DNA from: Microbacterium sp. MAH-37
Lineage (GTDB): Bacteria > Actinomycetota > Actinomycetes > Actinomycetales > Microbacteriaceae
NCBI RefSeq assembly: GCF_009758255.1
Contig: NZ_WSEN01000007.1
Location: 141,312 to 205,311 of the forward strand
Direction of reading: 5' to 3'
DNA: 64,000 bases
Shown here piece after piece: positions 37,926-46,070 of this stretch; positions within the stretch are counted from its first letter, which is position 1; each line of letters begins with the position of its first letter. The notes under the pieces are model-generated. The model saw nothing but the letters and a program-made list of their open reading frames with translations, did not search any database and was not told the DNA's origin. A program made the translations under genes and the position numbers.

Positions 37926-38680
37926 GCTGGGCCGGCACGGGCGACGCGTACGCCGCCTCCTACGCCGCGCTGTGCGCCGGCACGGGCGCGCGGCTGCGAG
38001 AGCTCGCCGGCGCGGCCGGCGGCCGTACCCTGCTCGACGTCGGCGCCGGCGACGGCACGCTGGCCGCGGCCTGGGCCGACGCCGGGTGGCGGGTCACAGC
38101 GGCCGAGCCGGAGCCGAGCATGCGCGAGGCGGCACTCCGGCGGCATCCGTCGCTCCGAGTGACGGACGGCATGCTGCCGGAGCTGCCCTTCGAGGACGGC
38201 GCATTCGACGTGGTCGTGGCGAACTTCGTGCTGAACCATCTGGCCGATCCCCGCGCGGGCGCTGCGGCGCTGCGGCGTGTCGCACGGAGCACCGTGATCG
38301 CCAGCACCTGGTCGGCGTCACCGTCGAGCTTCTGGGCGGACGTGACCGCACGATCCGGCCTCACGCCGGCGACCGGTAACCGCCTCCCCGCGGACAAGGA
38401 CTTCGAACGGACGGCCGCAGGCTTCGGGCGGATGCTGCGGGAGGCAGGCTGGACGCCGGAGGTCACCGAGCTCACCTGGACCTGGCGGCCATCCGCTGAG
38501 ACGCTGTGGACCTCCGTGGCCGGAGGAGTCGCCGGAGCCGGAGCCTTCTACGCCGGACTCTCAGCCGCGGAGAGGGAGCGATTCCGCACGGTCTTCGACG
38601 AGATCGTCGCGGCGACGTCACAGGACGGCGCGCTCCCGCAGACGCAGACCGCTGTCCTCGCGGTCGACCGATTGCGCTGA
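37922..38680 (+). CDS. Class I SAM-dependent methyltransferase
   Basis: This 252-residue Rossmann-fold methyltransferase binds SAM through LLDVGAGDGTLAAAWADAG, with the acidic strand-2 end AAEPEPS and motif FDVVVANFVLNHL. The rest resembles small-molecule methyltransferases of the methyltransf_11 group. The start overlaps the MFS stop by ATGA. A methyltransferase coupled to an exporter hints at modification and efflux of a small molecule, but nothing identifies it. Confidence 0.85.
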   Translation: MSWAGTGDAYAASYAALCAGTGARLRELAGAAGGRTLLDVGAGDGTLAAAWADAGWRVTAAEPEPSMREAALRRHPSLRVTDGMLPELPFEDGAFDVVVANFVLNHLADPRAGAAALRRVARSTVIASTWSASPSSFWADVTARSGLTPATGNRLPADKDFERTAAGFGRMLREAGWTPEVTELTWTWRPSAETLWTSVAGGVAGAGAFYAGLSAAERERFRTVFDEIVAATSQDGALPQTQTAVLAVDRLR

Positions 38681-38712
38681 GGCGCCGCGCGACGACGCCG
38701 GTGTTCCGGCTC

Positions 38713-38718
38713 TAGGCT
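38713..38718 (+). promoter_or_regulatory. -10 element for the second (leaderless) methyltransferase
   Basis: TAGGCT ends 7 bases before the ATG at 38725, the same geometry and hexamer as at the FAH gene (35881). No ribosome-binding site is visible. Confidence 0.55.
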
Positions 38719-38724
38719 GTCGGG

Positions 38725-39474
38725 ATGAGCGACAGCGAGGTGCCCAGCGACCTGTGGACCAAGGCGACCGCCGACGCGTATGACGACCCGGGCGATCCGA
38801 TGTTCGCTCCGGAGCTGCTGGCCGCGACGTCGGCGTTCCTCGCCGAACGCGCGGAGGGGCGTCCTGCACTGGAGTTCGCGATCGGCACGGGCCGCGTCGC
38901 GATCCCACTGCAGGAGCGCGGCGTCGCCGTGAGCGGCCTGGAGTACTCCCCGGCGATGGCCGGTCGACTGCGGGAGAAGACGGATCGCATCCCGGTCGTG
39001 ATCGGCGACATGTCCTCCACGACGGTGCCCGGCGAGTTCGGCCTCGTGTACCTCGTCTTCAACACGATCGGCAATCTCTGGACGCAGGACGCGCAGGTGG
39101 ACTGCTTCCGCAACGCCGCGCGTCACCTCGTCCCCGGCGGGCGCTTCGTCGTCGAGGTCGAGGTGCCGGCCGCGCGGCGGATGCCGCCGGGTCAGGCCGC
39201 CGCGCCGTTCGACGTATCGGAGGAGCATGCCGGGATCGACACGTACGACTTCGTCACCCAGCGCGCGATCTCGCACCACTACACGCGTCAGGACGACGGC
39301 AGCTACCGGTACGGGGCGCACCACTACCGTTACGCGTGGCCGGCGGAGCTCGACCTGATGGCGCGCATCGCGGGCATGTCCCTGGAGTCGCGGCACGCGG
39401 ACTGGACCGGCGCGCCGTTCACGGCGGAGAGCGAGTCGCACGTCTCGGTGTGGCGGAAGGATGCCGCGTTCTGA
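38725..39474 (+). CDS. Class I SAM-dependent methyltransferase, second gene
   Basis: This 249-residue methyltransferase has the SAM motif ALEFAIGTGRVAIPLQERG followed by SGLEYSPAMA, and FGLVYLVFNTIGNL as the post-III region. A long C-terminal beta part follows (HHYTRQDDGSYRYGAHHYRY). Similar proteins are widespread in actinobacteria without a known substrate. It has its own promoter and precedes gltX by 43 bases. It is not closely similar to the methyltransferase at 37922. Confidence 0.85.
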   Translation: MSDSEVPSDLWTKATADAYDDPGDPMFAPELLAATSAFLAERAEGRPALEFAIGTGRVAIPLQERGVAVSGLEYSPAMAGRLREKTDRIPVVIGDMSSTTVPGEFGLVYLVFNTIGNLWTQDAQVDCFRNAARHLVPGGRFVVEVEVPAARRMPPGQAAAPFDVSEEHAGIDTYDFVTQRAISHHYTRQDDGSYRYGAHHYRYAWPAELDLMARIAGMSLESRHADWTGAPFTAESESHVSVWRKDAAF

Positions 39475-39502
39475 GGCGCCGGGGAGCGGCATCCGCTCTC
39501 GG

Positions 39503-39508
39503 TAGAAT
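39503..39508 (+). promoter_or_regulatory. -10 element of gltX
   Basis: TAGAAT is close to the sigma-70 consensus and lies nine bases before the ATG at 39518, so the transcript would have a leader of only two or three bases. GAAGGG directly before the ATG is too close for normal pairing. Confidence 0.5.
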
Positions 39509-39517
39509 CGAAGGGCT

Positions 39518-41029
39518 ATGGCTACTCCTGATCCCCGCACCACCACCGCCACCGGAGCCGACGTCCGTGTGCGCTTCTGCCCGTCGCCGACCGGTCTGCC
39601 GCACGTCGGCCTGATCCGCACTGCCCTGTTCAACTGGGCGTACGCGCGGCACAACGGCGGCAAGCTCGTGTTCCGCATCGAGGACACCGACGCCGCGCGC
39701 GACAGCGAGGAGAGCTACCAGCAGCTGCTCGACGCGCTGCGCTGGCTCGAGATCGACTGGGACGAGGGCGTCGAGGTCGGCGGCCCGAACGGTCCCTACC
39801 GCCAGTCGCAGCGCCACGACATCTACCGCGAGGTGCTGGACAAGCTCGTCGCCGCGGGCCTCGTCTACGAGAGCTTCTCGACCGCCGAGGAGATCGACGC
39901 CCGCAACGAGGCCGCCGGTCGCGCCAAGCAGCTCGGCTACGACAACTACGACCGCGACCTCACCGACGAGCAGAAGGCCGCGTTCCGCGCCGAGGGCCGC
40001 GAGCCCGCGCTGCGCCTGCGCGTGCCGGATCACGACCTCACCTTCGTGGACCTGATCCGCGGCGAGGTGACGTTCCCGGCCGGTTCTTTCCCGGACTACG
40101 TGATCGTGCGCCCGAACGGCGTGCCGCTGTACACGTTCGTGAACCCGGTCGACGACGCGCTGATGGGCGTCACGCACGTGCTGCGCGGCGAGGACCTCAT
40201 GCCGTCGACCGCGCGTCAGCTGGCCCTCTACGCCGCGCTGATCGATGCCGGCGTGACGACCTTCATCCCTCGGTTCGGCCACATGCCGCTGGTGCTCGGC
40301 GAGACCGGCAACAAGAAGCTGTCCAAGCGCGACCCGAAGGCCGACCTGTTCCTGCACCGCTCCAGCGGCATGATCCCCGAGGGGCTGCTGAACTACCTGG
40401 CGCTGCTGGGCTGGTCGATCGGCCCCGACCGCGACGTCTTCTCCCGCGACGAGATGGTCGCGGCGTTCGACATCGCCGACGTCAACCCGAACCCGGCCCG
40501 CTTCGACCAGAAGAAGGCCGTGTCGATCAACGGCGACCACATCCGCATGCTCGATGGCAAGGACTTCGCCGAGCGGCTGCTGCCGTACCTCGCCGCAGCC
40601 GACGTGTTCGGCGGTGCCGAGCCCACCCACGAGCAGATCGTGCTCGCGTTCCGCGCGGCACCGCTGGTGCAGGAGCGGATGCAGCTGCTGGGCGAGGCGC
40701 CCGGCATGCTCGGCTTCCTGTTCGCCGACGAGGTCACCTACGAGGACGACGCGATGAAGGGGCTTCCCGCGAACGCGGCCGAGGTGCTGCAGGCATCCGT
40801 CGACGCCCTCGAGCCGCTGGAGGAGTTCACGCCCGAGACGATCCAGGAGGCTCTGTCCGCCGCGCTGATCGACGGTCTCGAGCTGAAGCCGCGCGTGGCC
40901 TACGGCCCGCCGCGCGTCGCGATCACCGGTCGTCGCGTCTCGCCTCCGCTGTTCGAGTCGATGGAGCTGCTCGGCAAGGACGAGTCGCTGCGTCGGCTGC
41001 GGACGCTGGGGGAGAAGCTCGCGAGCTGA
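39518..41029 (+). CDS. gltX: Glutamyl-tRNA synthetase
   Basis: This 503-residue class I synthetase charges tRNA-Glu. The HIGH-type motif is HVGL at residues 29-32 ([20 protein letters not shown]) and the KMSKS-type motif is KLSKR at 267-271. A helical anticodon-binding domain forms the C-terminal third. Most actinobacteria lack GlnRS and use a non-discriminating GluRS plus GatCAB to make Gln-tRNA. The tRNA-Gln gene about 1.4 kb downstream fits that setting, but the non-discriminating property is inferred. Confidence 0.95.
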   Translation: MATPDPRTTTATGADVRVRFCPSPTGLPHVGLIRTALFNWAYARHNGGKLVFRIEDTDAARDSEESYQQLLDALRWLEIDWDEGVEVGGPNGPYRQSQRHDIYREVLDKLVAAGLVYESFSTAEEIDARNEAAGRAKQLGYDNYDRDLTDEQKAAFRAEGREPALRLRVPDHDLTFVDLIRGEVTFPAGSFPDYVIVRPNGVPLYTFVNPVDDALMGVTHVLRGEDLMPSTARQLALYAALIDAGVTTFIPRFGHMPLVLGETGNKKLSKRDPKADLFLHRSSGMIPEGLLNYLALLGWSIGPDRDVFSRDEMVAAFDIADVNPNPARFDQKKAVSINGDHIRMLDGKDFAERLLPYLAAADVFGGAEPTHEQIVLAFRAAPLVQERMQLLGEAPGMLGFLFADEVTYEDDAMKGLPANAAEVLQASVDALEPLEEFTPETIQEALSAALIDGLELKPRVAYGPPRVAITGRRVSPPLFESMELLGKDESLRRLRTLGEKLAS

Positions 41030-41059
41030 TCCGCTCGATCCTCGAGGAGGGAACCGGAC

Positions 41060-42361
41060 GTGACGGATGTCGCGACCTCGGAGTCCGGAACGGACGTGAT
41101 CCTCGGTGACCTCGGGGTGCTGCTGCTGGAGTGCGGCACGTCGGTCACCGACGTCCGGGGCACGCTAGAGCAGGTGAGCCGGCGGACCCTGCCGGACTCA
41201 CCGGTCGAGTTCGCGATCCTGCCGGAGATGGTGATGGTGAGCCGCCCCGGCGCCGCGTCGGCGACGACGACCGTGATCGGCAAGGGGGCGGCCCTCACCT
41301 TCCGGCAGTCCGCCAAGGCCAGCCGGCTGGTTCGCGACCTCGAGTCCGGTGCGCTGCCGCTGCACGCCGCCCCGGCGAGGATGGCGGCGATCAGGGCGAC
41401 GCCGCGTCGGATGCCCGGGCTGCAGAGCCTGATCGGCTGCGGGTTGCTCGCGGGGGCGCTCGCTGCGCTGTTCCGCTGCCCGTGGTGGGCGATCGTGCTC
41501 GCGCTGATCGTCGGACTGCTGGTGGGCGGCCTGACGCTGCTCATGATGCGGGTGCGCGCCGCCGCCGCGGTCGCCCCGTTCGTGTCGGCGTTCGTCTCGA
41601 CGATCCTGGTCGGCACGGCGGCGAACGCGCTGGATCTGTCGCCGGTGCCGCTGTTCGCGGTGTGCGCGCCTATCGCGATCCTGGTGCCGGGCGCCCTGAT
41701 CACGAACGCGCTGCTGGAGCTCACCTCGACGGACATCGTCACCGGGGCGTCCCGGCTGATGTACGGACTGATCATGCTCGCCTTCATGGCGGCCGGAGTC
41801 TTCGCGGGCGCGACGCTGACCGGGATGCACATCGACTCGGCATCCGCGGCGCTCGTCGGAGACGCCGTGCAGCTGACGAACGACCACAGCGGATGGGGGT
41901 CGCTGCCGCCGCTGTGGGTGGCGTGGATCGCCGTGGTGATCCTGGCGATCGGGATCGGCCTGGCGTTCGGTTCCGGCTTCCGGCTGACCGTGGTCTGCGT
42001 CGTCGTGATGACCGGCACCTACGCCGTGCTCGCGGTGCTCAGCCCGGTGATGGGGAATGTCGTGGCCACGGGCGTCGCCGGTGCCCTGCTGTTCGTCTCC
42101 GCGCGTGTGCTGGAGCGCGTGACGCTGGCCGTGCCCGCCACCGTGTCGTTCCAGCCGGCGTTCCTGCTGCTGGTGCCCGGCACGATCGGCCTGGTGTCGC
42201 TCGCCAGCTTCGACACGCAGGCCGTGACCACGGCGCTGATGATGTTCCTCAGCCTGAGCATCGGCACGAAGGTGGGCGCGCTGCTGGCCGACCTGGCACG
42301 CATCACGCGGTCGACGGTGTTCCTGCGCTGGGTCAAGCCGGCCCGCATGGGAGAGCTGTGA
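41060..42361 (+). CDS. ThrE-type threonine/serine exporter-family protein
   Basis: This 433-residue protein has a cytoplasmic N-terminal part of about 115 residues with ECGTSVTDVRGTLEQVSRRT, then about ten hydrophobic segments beginning SLIGCGLLAGALAALFRCPW. It matches the ThrE architecture in which the soluble domain and membrane domain are fused. Corynebacterium ThrE exports threonine and serine by proton motive force. GAGGAGGG precedes the GTG start at 41060. A link to the serine and branched-chain genes in this window is possible but unproven. Confidence 0.83.
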   Translation: MTDVATSESGTDVILGDLGVLLLECGTSVTDVRGTLEQVSRRTLPDSPVEFAILPEMVMVSRPGAASATTTVIGKGAALTFRQSAKASRLVRDLESGALPLHAAPARMAAIRATPRRMPGLQSLIGCGLLAGALAALFRCPWWAIVLALIVGLLVGGLTLLMMRVRAAAAVAPFVSAFVSTILVGTAANALDLSPVPLFAVCAPIAILVPGALITNALLELTSTDIVTGASRLMYGLIMLAFMAAGVFAGATLTGMHIDSASAALVGDAVQLTNDHSGWGSLPPLWVAWIAVVILAIGIGLAFGSGFRLTVVCVVVMTGTYAVLAVLSPVMGNVVATGVAGALLFVSARVLERVTLAVPATVSFQPAFLLLVPGTIGLVSLASFDTQAVTTALMMFLSLSIGTKVGALLADLARITRSTVFLRWVKPARMGEL

Positions 42362-42391
42362 ACCACGACGCGCGCGGGATACGAGTCCGGT

Positions 42392-42420
42392 TTGGCCCCT
42401 GCCGGGGAGTCGGGTAAGCT
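42392..42420 (+). promoter_or_regulatory. Promoter of tRNA-Gln
   Basis: TTGGCC (42392-42397) and TAAGCT (42415-42420) are separated by 17 bases. Transcription near 42427 would give a 5' leader of about 26 bases before the tRNA at 42453. A nearby TTGACT at 42420 has no matching -10 at normal spacing. Confidence 0.5.
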
Positions 42421-42452
42421 TGACTCTCGGTGCGGAGCTCCGGTTTCGCCCT

Positions 42453-42524
42453 TGGGGTATGGTGTAATTGGCAACACAGCGGTTTCTGGTACCGCCATTC
42501 TTGGTTCGAGTCCAGGTACCCCAG
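42453..42524 (+). tRNA. tRNA-Gln, anticodon CTG
   Basis: TGGGGTA (42453-42459) pairs with TACCCCA (42517-42523), and the discriminator base is G at 42524. The anticodon stem is GCGGT/ACCGC (42479-42483 and 42491-42495) around loop TTCTGGT, giving anticodon CTG at 42486-42488. The T-arm contains GGTTCGAGTCC. The 3' CCA is not encoded. It reads the common high-GC codon CAG. Confidence 0.95.
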
Positions 42525-42530
42525 CAGATG

Positions 42531-42560
42531 AGAAAACCCCCGCTCCGGCGGGGGTTTTCT
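42531..42560 (+). terminator. Intrinsic terminator of tRNA-Gln
   Basis: AGAAAACCCCCGC (42531-42543) is a perfect complement of GCGGGGGTTTTCT (42548-42560) around TCCG. The descending arm supplies TTTT. It starts six bases after the tRNA. Confidence 0.9.
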
Positions 42561-42629
42561 GCTGTGCGGGTCACTTCGCGAGCGACGTCTGTCATCACCG
42601 CTGCAACTGTCGGGGGAGGCCGCCGCGGA

Positions 42630-42635
42630 TAACCT
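42630..42635 (+). promoter_or_regulatory. -10 element for the leaderless LLM oxidoreductase
   Basis: TAACCT ends 7 bases before the ATG at 42642, predicting that transcription begins on the start codon. GGGGGAGG at 42612-42619 is too far away to be the ribosome-binding site. Confidence 0.5.
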
Positions 42636-42641
42636 GGGCTC

Positions 42642-43514
42642 ATGCGCACCAGCACCTGCATCCTGCCCGTCTGGCGATGGGGCGAGGCATCCGCGATCTG
42701 GCGAGCCGCCGATGACCTCGGGTTCCACGCGGCGTACACCTACGACCATCTGTCCTGGCGGAACTTCCGCGACGAGACCTGGTTCGGCGCCGTGCCGACG
42801 CTCGCGGCCGCTGCCGCGGTGACGTCGCGTGTGCGGCTCGGCACGCTCATCACCTCGCCGAACTATCGCGAGCCGGTGCTGTTCGCGAAGGACCTGATGA
42901 CTCTCGACGATCTCTCGGGCGGGCGGATCACGGTCGGTCTCGGCGCAGGGACGACCGGTTTCGACGCCACGGTGCTCGGCCACGAGCCGTGGTCGGCACG
43001 CGAGCGCGCCGACCGGCTGCGCGACTTCACCGCGCTGCTCGACCGGCTGCTCACCGAACCCGCCGTCACCCAGACGGAGGGCGCCTACCTCGCGCATGAG
43101 GCGCGCAACATCCCCGGACCCGTGCAGCGGCCTCGCGTGCCGTTCGCGATCGCCGCGACCGGCCCCCGCGGTCTGCGCCTGACGGCGCAGTACGGGCAGG
43201 CGTGGGTGACCACCGACGGCGGTGGAAGCACAGCCGAGTCGCAGACGATCGTGCGCGAGCAGGTCTCGCGCCTGGAGAGTGCGTGCGAGGAAGCCGGCAG
43301 GGATCCCGCGAGCGTCGAGCGCATCCTGCTCACAGGCTTCACCCCGGACAGCGCGCTGGACGGCGTCGAGCACTTCCTCGAGACGGCTGCCGGATATCGT
43401 GACGCCGGTATCACCGAGATCGTCCTGCACTGGCCGATCCCGGACACGCAGTTCGCCGCAGATCAGGATGTGTTCGAACGGATCATCACCGAGGCTGCGC
43501 CGCAGCTGCGCTGA
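42642..43514 (+). CDS. LLM-class flavin/F420-dependent oxidoreductase
   Basis: This 290-residue luciferase-like TIM-barrel protein shows the family segments DDLGFHAAYTYDHLSW, VRLGTLITSPNYREPVLFAK, MTLDDLSGGRITVGLGAG and PFAIAATGPRGLRLTAQYG. Members use FMN or F420 to oxidise or reduce varied substrates. F420-type members dominate in actinobacteria, but the cofactor cannot be decided here. It is transcribed alone, from a leaderless-type start, and is convergent with the nucleotidase gene, with a shared terminator between. Confidence 0.87.
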   Translation: MRTSTCILPVWRWGEASAIWRAADDLGFHAAYTYDHLSWRNFRDETWFGAVPTLAAAAAVTSRVRLGTLITSPNYREPVLFAKDLMTLDDLSGGRITVGLGAGTTGFDATVLGHEPWSARERADRLRDFTALLDRLLTEPAVTQTEGAYLAHEARNIPGPVQRPRVPFAIAATGPRGLRLTAQYGQAWVTTDGGGSTAESQTIVREQVSRLESACEEAGRDPASVERILLTGFTPDSALDGVEHFLETAAGYRDAGITEIVLHWPIPDTQFAADQDVFERIITEAAPQLR

Positions 43515-43522
43515 ACGGGCAG

Positions 43523-43564
43523 AGGGCCCGGCCCACTCCGGGAATGCGGATGGTGCCGGGCCCT
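43523..43564. terminator. Bidirectional hairpin between convergent genes
   Basis: AGGGCCCGGC (43523-43532) pairs with GCCGGGCCCT (43555-43564) over a 22-base loop that itself has short pairing. It lies between the stops of the LLM and nucleotidase genes. No U-run is present. Confidence 0.65.
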
Positions 43565-43577
43565 CAGGCTCAGGCGC

Positions 43578-45428
43578 TCAGAACACCGGGGTGCCGGCGC
43601 GCGTGAGCCGCCAGTTCTCGACATGGAAGTCCGCCGGATCGATCGTTCCCTCGGCCGAGGCGGTCGCGACGATCGCCTCACGGATCGCGACCTGTGCGTT
43701 GTAGATCACGGGCGCGGTGGCGATGTGCGGGAAGTTGCCGCCGCCCGACTGGCGGTAGTTGTTCACAGCCAGGGCGAACTTCTGGTCGGCGGACACGGGC
43801 ACGCCGTTCCACGCGAGGTTCACGATGCGCGAACCGCGGGGCTGCGCGATGTCGATGTCGTACGTCACGCCCGAGAGCTGGTCGTAGTAGTAGTCCGCGG
43901 TGCCGTCGGCGTTGGTCCAGCTCGCCGGATCCACCGGGGCATCCGCCGCCACCTGGGTGAAGTACTTCGCGGAGTACTCCAGGTAGTCCTTCACCTGCGC
44001 ACCTGTGAGCACCGAGGCCAGCAGCGTGTTGTCGAAGGTGTACAGCCCGGCCACGTCCCGCACCGAGACATCTCCAGCGGGGAAGGTCGCGGTGCGGCTG
44101 AACGGAGCGACGATCGACAGCACCGGCAGACCCTCGTCCGCCGTCCCGGCCAGGGCCTTGGTGACGGTCTCGACCTGCACCTTGTGGATGTAGTCGAGGA
44201 TCGCGGTGTCGCGCCAGCACGCCTCCGCGGTGGACAGCGTCTCCGTGGACGTGGCGACGGTCGTGTTCACGTAGCGGACGACAGCGTCGTGCTGCGCCTG
44301 CACGACCGACACCAGGTCGGGGTCCTGCTGCACGCCGCTGGTGAGCAGGTTCGTGGCCTTCTTCGAGACCACCTTCCACTGCCCCTTGACCTGCCGCAGC
44401 TCGATGTCGAACACGCTCAGTCGCTGGCCGAAGCACATCGGCTCGCTGAGCACGACCTGCTCGCCCGTCGCGGCGTTGGTCACGAAGCGCTGCGGGATGT
44501 CCCTGTGCGCGTGCCCGAGCAGGATCGCATCGATGCCGGGCACCTGTTCGGCCAGCAGCGCTGCGGCGTTCTCGACGGGCAGGTCGTCGCCGTAGGTCGA
44601 GGTTCCGCTGTCGCCGGAGTGCACGCTGACGACGACGACGTCGACGCCCTGATCACGGATGATCGGCACCCACTTCTGCGCGGTCTGGACGATGTCCAGC
44701 ACCTCGAGCTTTCCCTCGACGTGCGGCTTGTCCCAGATGACGATGCCGGGGTTGGTGAGACCGAGCACGCCGACGCGGATGGGCTTGCCGCCCTTCACGT
44801 TCAGCGTCTTGATCACGTACGGCGTGTACGCGGGCACCGTCGTCCCGGCGCGCACGGCGTTCGCGCCCATCACCGGGGCGTCCATCTGCGAGATCCAGGC
44901 GTCGAGGAAGTCGAGGCCGTAGTTGAATTCGTGGTTGCCCAGTGCCACGGCGTCATAGCCGATGGCGTTCATCTGCCTGGCGATCGGGTGCGTCTCGCCG
45001 GTCTCGGTGATCGGCTTCACGGTGGCGTAGTACGAGCCGAGCGGCGTGCCCTGGATGGTGTCTCCGGCATCGAACAGCAGCGTCCGGTCCGACCCGCGGT
45101 CCGCGCGGACCTGCTTGACGACGCTGGCGAGGCCGGCGAGGCCCACGGCGTTGCCCTTGCCGTCGTTGTACTCGGAGTCCTTGTAGTAGTCCCAGTTCAG
45201 GGCGTTGGAGTGGATGTCGGACGACCCCATGACGGTGATCGTGACGGTCTTGCCGACGCCGCCCTGAGCGGCTGAGGCGGACTCAGGGGTCGCCGCCCAG
45301 CCCGCAGCGGCGAGGGCGCCCGCCGCGGTGACGCCGGTGAGGAATCCACGCCGGCTGACGCCGGAACGGTGGTCATGGATGATGTCGGGATTTTCAGCCT
45401 GGGGAAGGTGCTGAGTTTCATCTGTCAT
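43578..45428 (-). CDS. Tat-exported 5'-nucleotidase / 2',3'-cyclic phosphodiesterase (UshA/CpdB-like)
   Basis: This 616-residue protein carries a twin-arginine signal, SRRGFLTGVTAAGALAAAGW, with cleavage near SASAAQ. The N-terminal metallophosphatase domain has GSSDIHSNALNWDYY, FDAGDTIQGTPLGS, ALGNHEFNYGLDF and LLGHAHRDIP, which supply the two metals. The C-terminal 5'-nucleotidase domain contains FDNTLLASVLTGAQVKDYLE, YDIDIAQPRGSRI and NNYRQSGGGNFP. It should release nucleosides and phosphate outside the cell. I use ATG at 45428; TATCTT ends eight bases before it, suggesting a near-leaderless transcript. An in-frame TTG lies at 45437. Confidence 0.9.
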   Translation of the reverse strand: MTDETQHLPQAENPDIIHDHRSGVSRRGFLTGVTAAGALAAAGWAATPESASAAQGGVGKTVTITVMGSSDIHSNALNWDYYKDSEYNDGKGNAVGLAGLASVVKQVRADRGSDRTLLFDAGDTIQGTPLGSYYATVKPITETGETHPIARQMNAIGYDAVALGNHEFNYGLDFLDAWISQMDAPVMGANAVRAGTTVPAYTPYVIKTLNVKGGKPIRVGVLGLTNPGIVIWDKPHVEGKLEVLDIVQTAQKWVPIIRDQGVDVVVVSVHSGDSGTSTYGDDLPVENAAALLAEQVPGIDAILLGHAHRDIPQRFVTNAATGEQVVLSEPMCFGQRLSVFDIELRQVKGQWKVVSKKATNLLTSGVQQDPDLVSVVQAQHDAVVRYVNTTVATSTETLSTAEACWRDTAILDYIHKVQVETVTKALAGTADEGLPVLSIVAPFSRTATFPAGDVSVRDVAGLYTFDNTLLASVLTGAQVKDYLEYSAKYFTQVAADAPVDPASWTNADGTADYYYDQLSGVTYDIDIAQPRGSRIVNLAWNGVPVSADQKFALAVNNYRQSGGGNFPHIATAPVIYNAQVAIREAIVATASAEGTIDPADFHVENWRLTRAGTPVF

Positions 45429-45512
45429 GAGACTCAAGATACGTCAGCCGGGAACTTCTGAGGGAGCAAGATGGTTGTAGAGGACATACCCCTCAGACGA
45501 AGGAGCACTGCC

Positions 45513-46070
45513 ATGACCAGCGGCATCACCGACACCGGATCCATCACGCGTCAGCAGGGCGCAGAGACCGCCGTCCTCGCAGGAGGCTGCTTCTGGGGCA
45601 TGGAGGATCTCATCCGCCGTCAGCCGGGCGTGCTGGCCACGCGCGTGGGCTACACCGGCGGTCAGAACGAGCACGCCACCTACCGAAACCACCCCGGCCA
45701 CGCCGAGGCCGTCGAGATCGTCTACGACCCCGAGAAGACCACGTATCGCGACATCCTCGCGTTCTTCTTCCAGATCCACGACCCGTCGACCTTGAACCGG
45801 CAGGGCAACGACATCGGCACCAGCTACCGTTCGGCGATCTTCCCGCTGGACGCCGAGCAGGAGCGGGTCGCTCGCGACACGATCGCCGACGTCGACGCCT
45901 CCGGTCTGTGGCCGGGAGCGGCCGTGACCACGATCGAGGCACCCGGTCCGTTCTGGGAGGCCGAGCCTGAGCACCAGGACTACCTGATCCGCTACCCCGA
46001 CGGCTACACCTGCCACTTCCCGCGCGCGGGATGGGTGCTGCCGCGCCGGGAAGCCGACGCGACCGCCTGA
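45513..46070 (+). CDS. msrA: Peptide-methionine (S)-S-oxide reductase
   Basis: This 185-residue enzyme repairs methionine-S-sulfoxide in proteins. The catalytic cysteine is C26 in GGCFWGMED. Family segments [22 protein letters not shown] and [20 protein letters not shown] are intact. The ATG at 45513 follows GAAGGAG; an in-frame codon at 45471 lacks a ribosome-binding site. The stop overlaps the ATG of the UvrA-like gene (TGATG), so both are translated together. Confidence 0.95.
   Translation: MTSGITDTGSITRQQGAETAVLAGGCFWGMEDLIRRQPGVLATRVGYTGGQNEHATYRNHPGHAEAVEIVYDPEKTTYRDILAFFFQIHDPSTLNRQGNDIGTSYRSAIFPLDAEQERVARDTIADVDASGLWPGAAVTTIEAPGPFWEAEPEHQDYLIRYPDGYTCHFPRAGWVLPRREADATA

Noticed and set aside
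42420..42425. TTGACT as -35 of tRNA-Gln
   Set aside because: No -10 hexamer follows at 16-18 bases; the TTGGCC/TAAGCT pair just upstream fits better.
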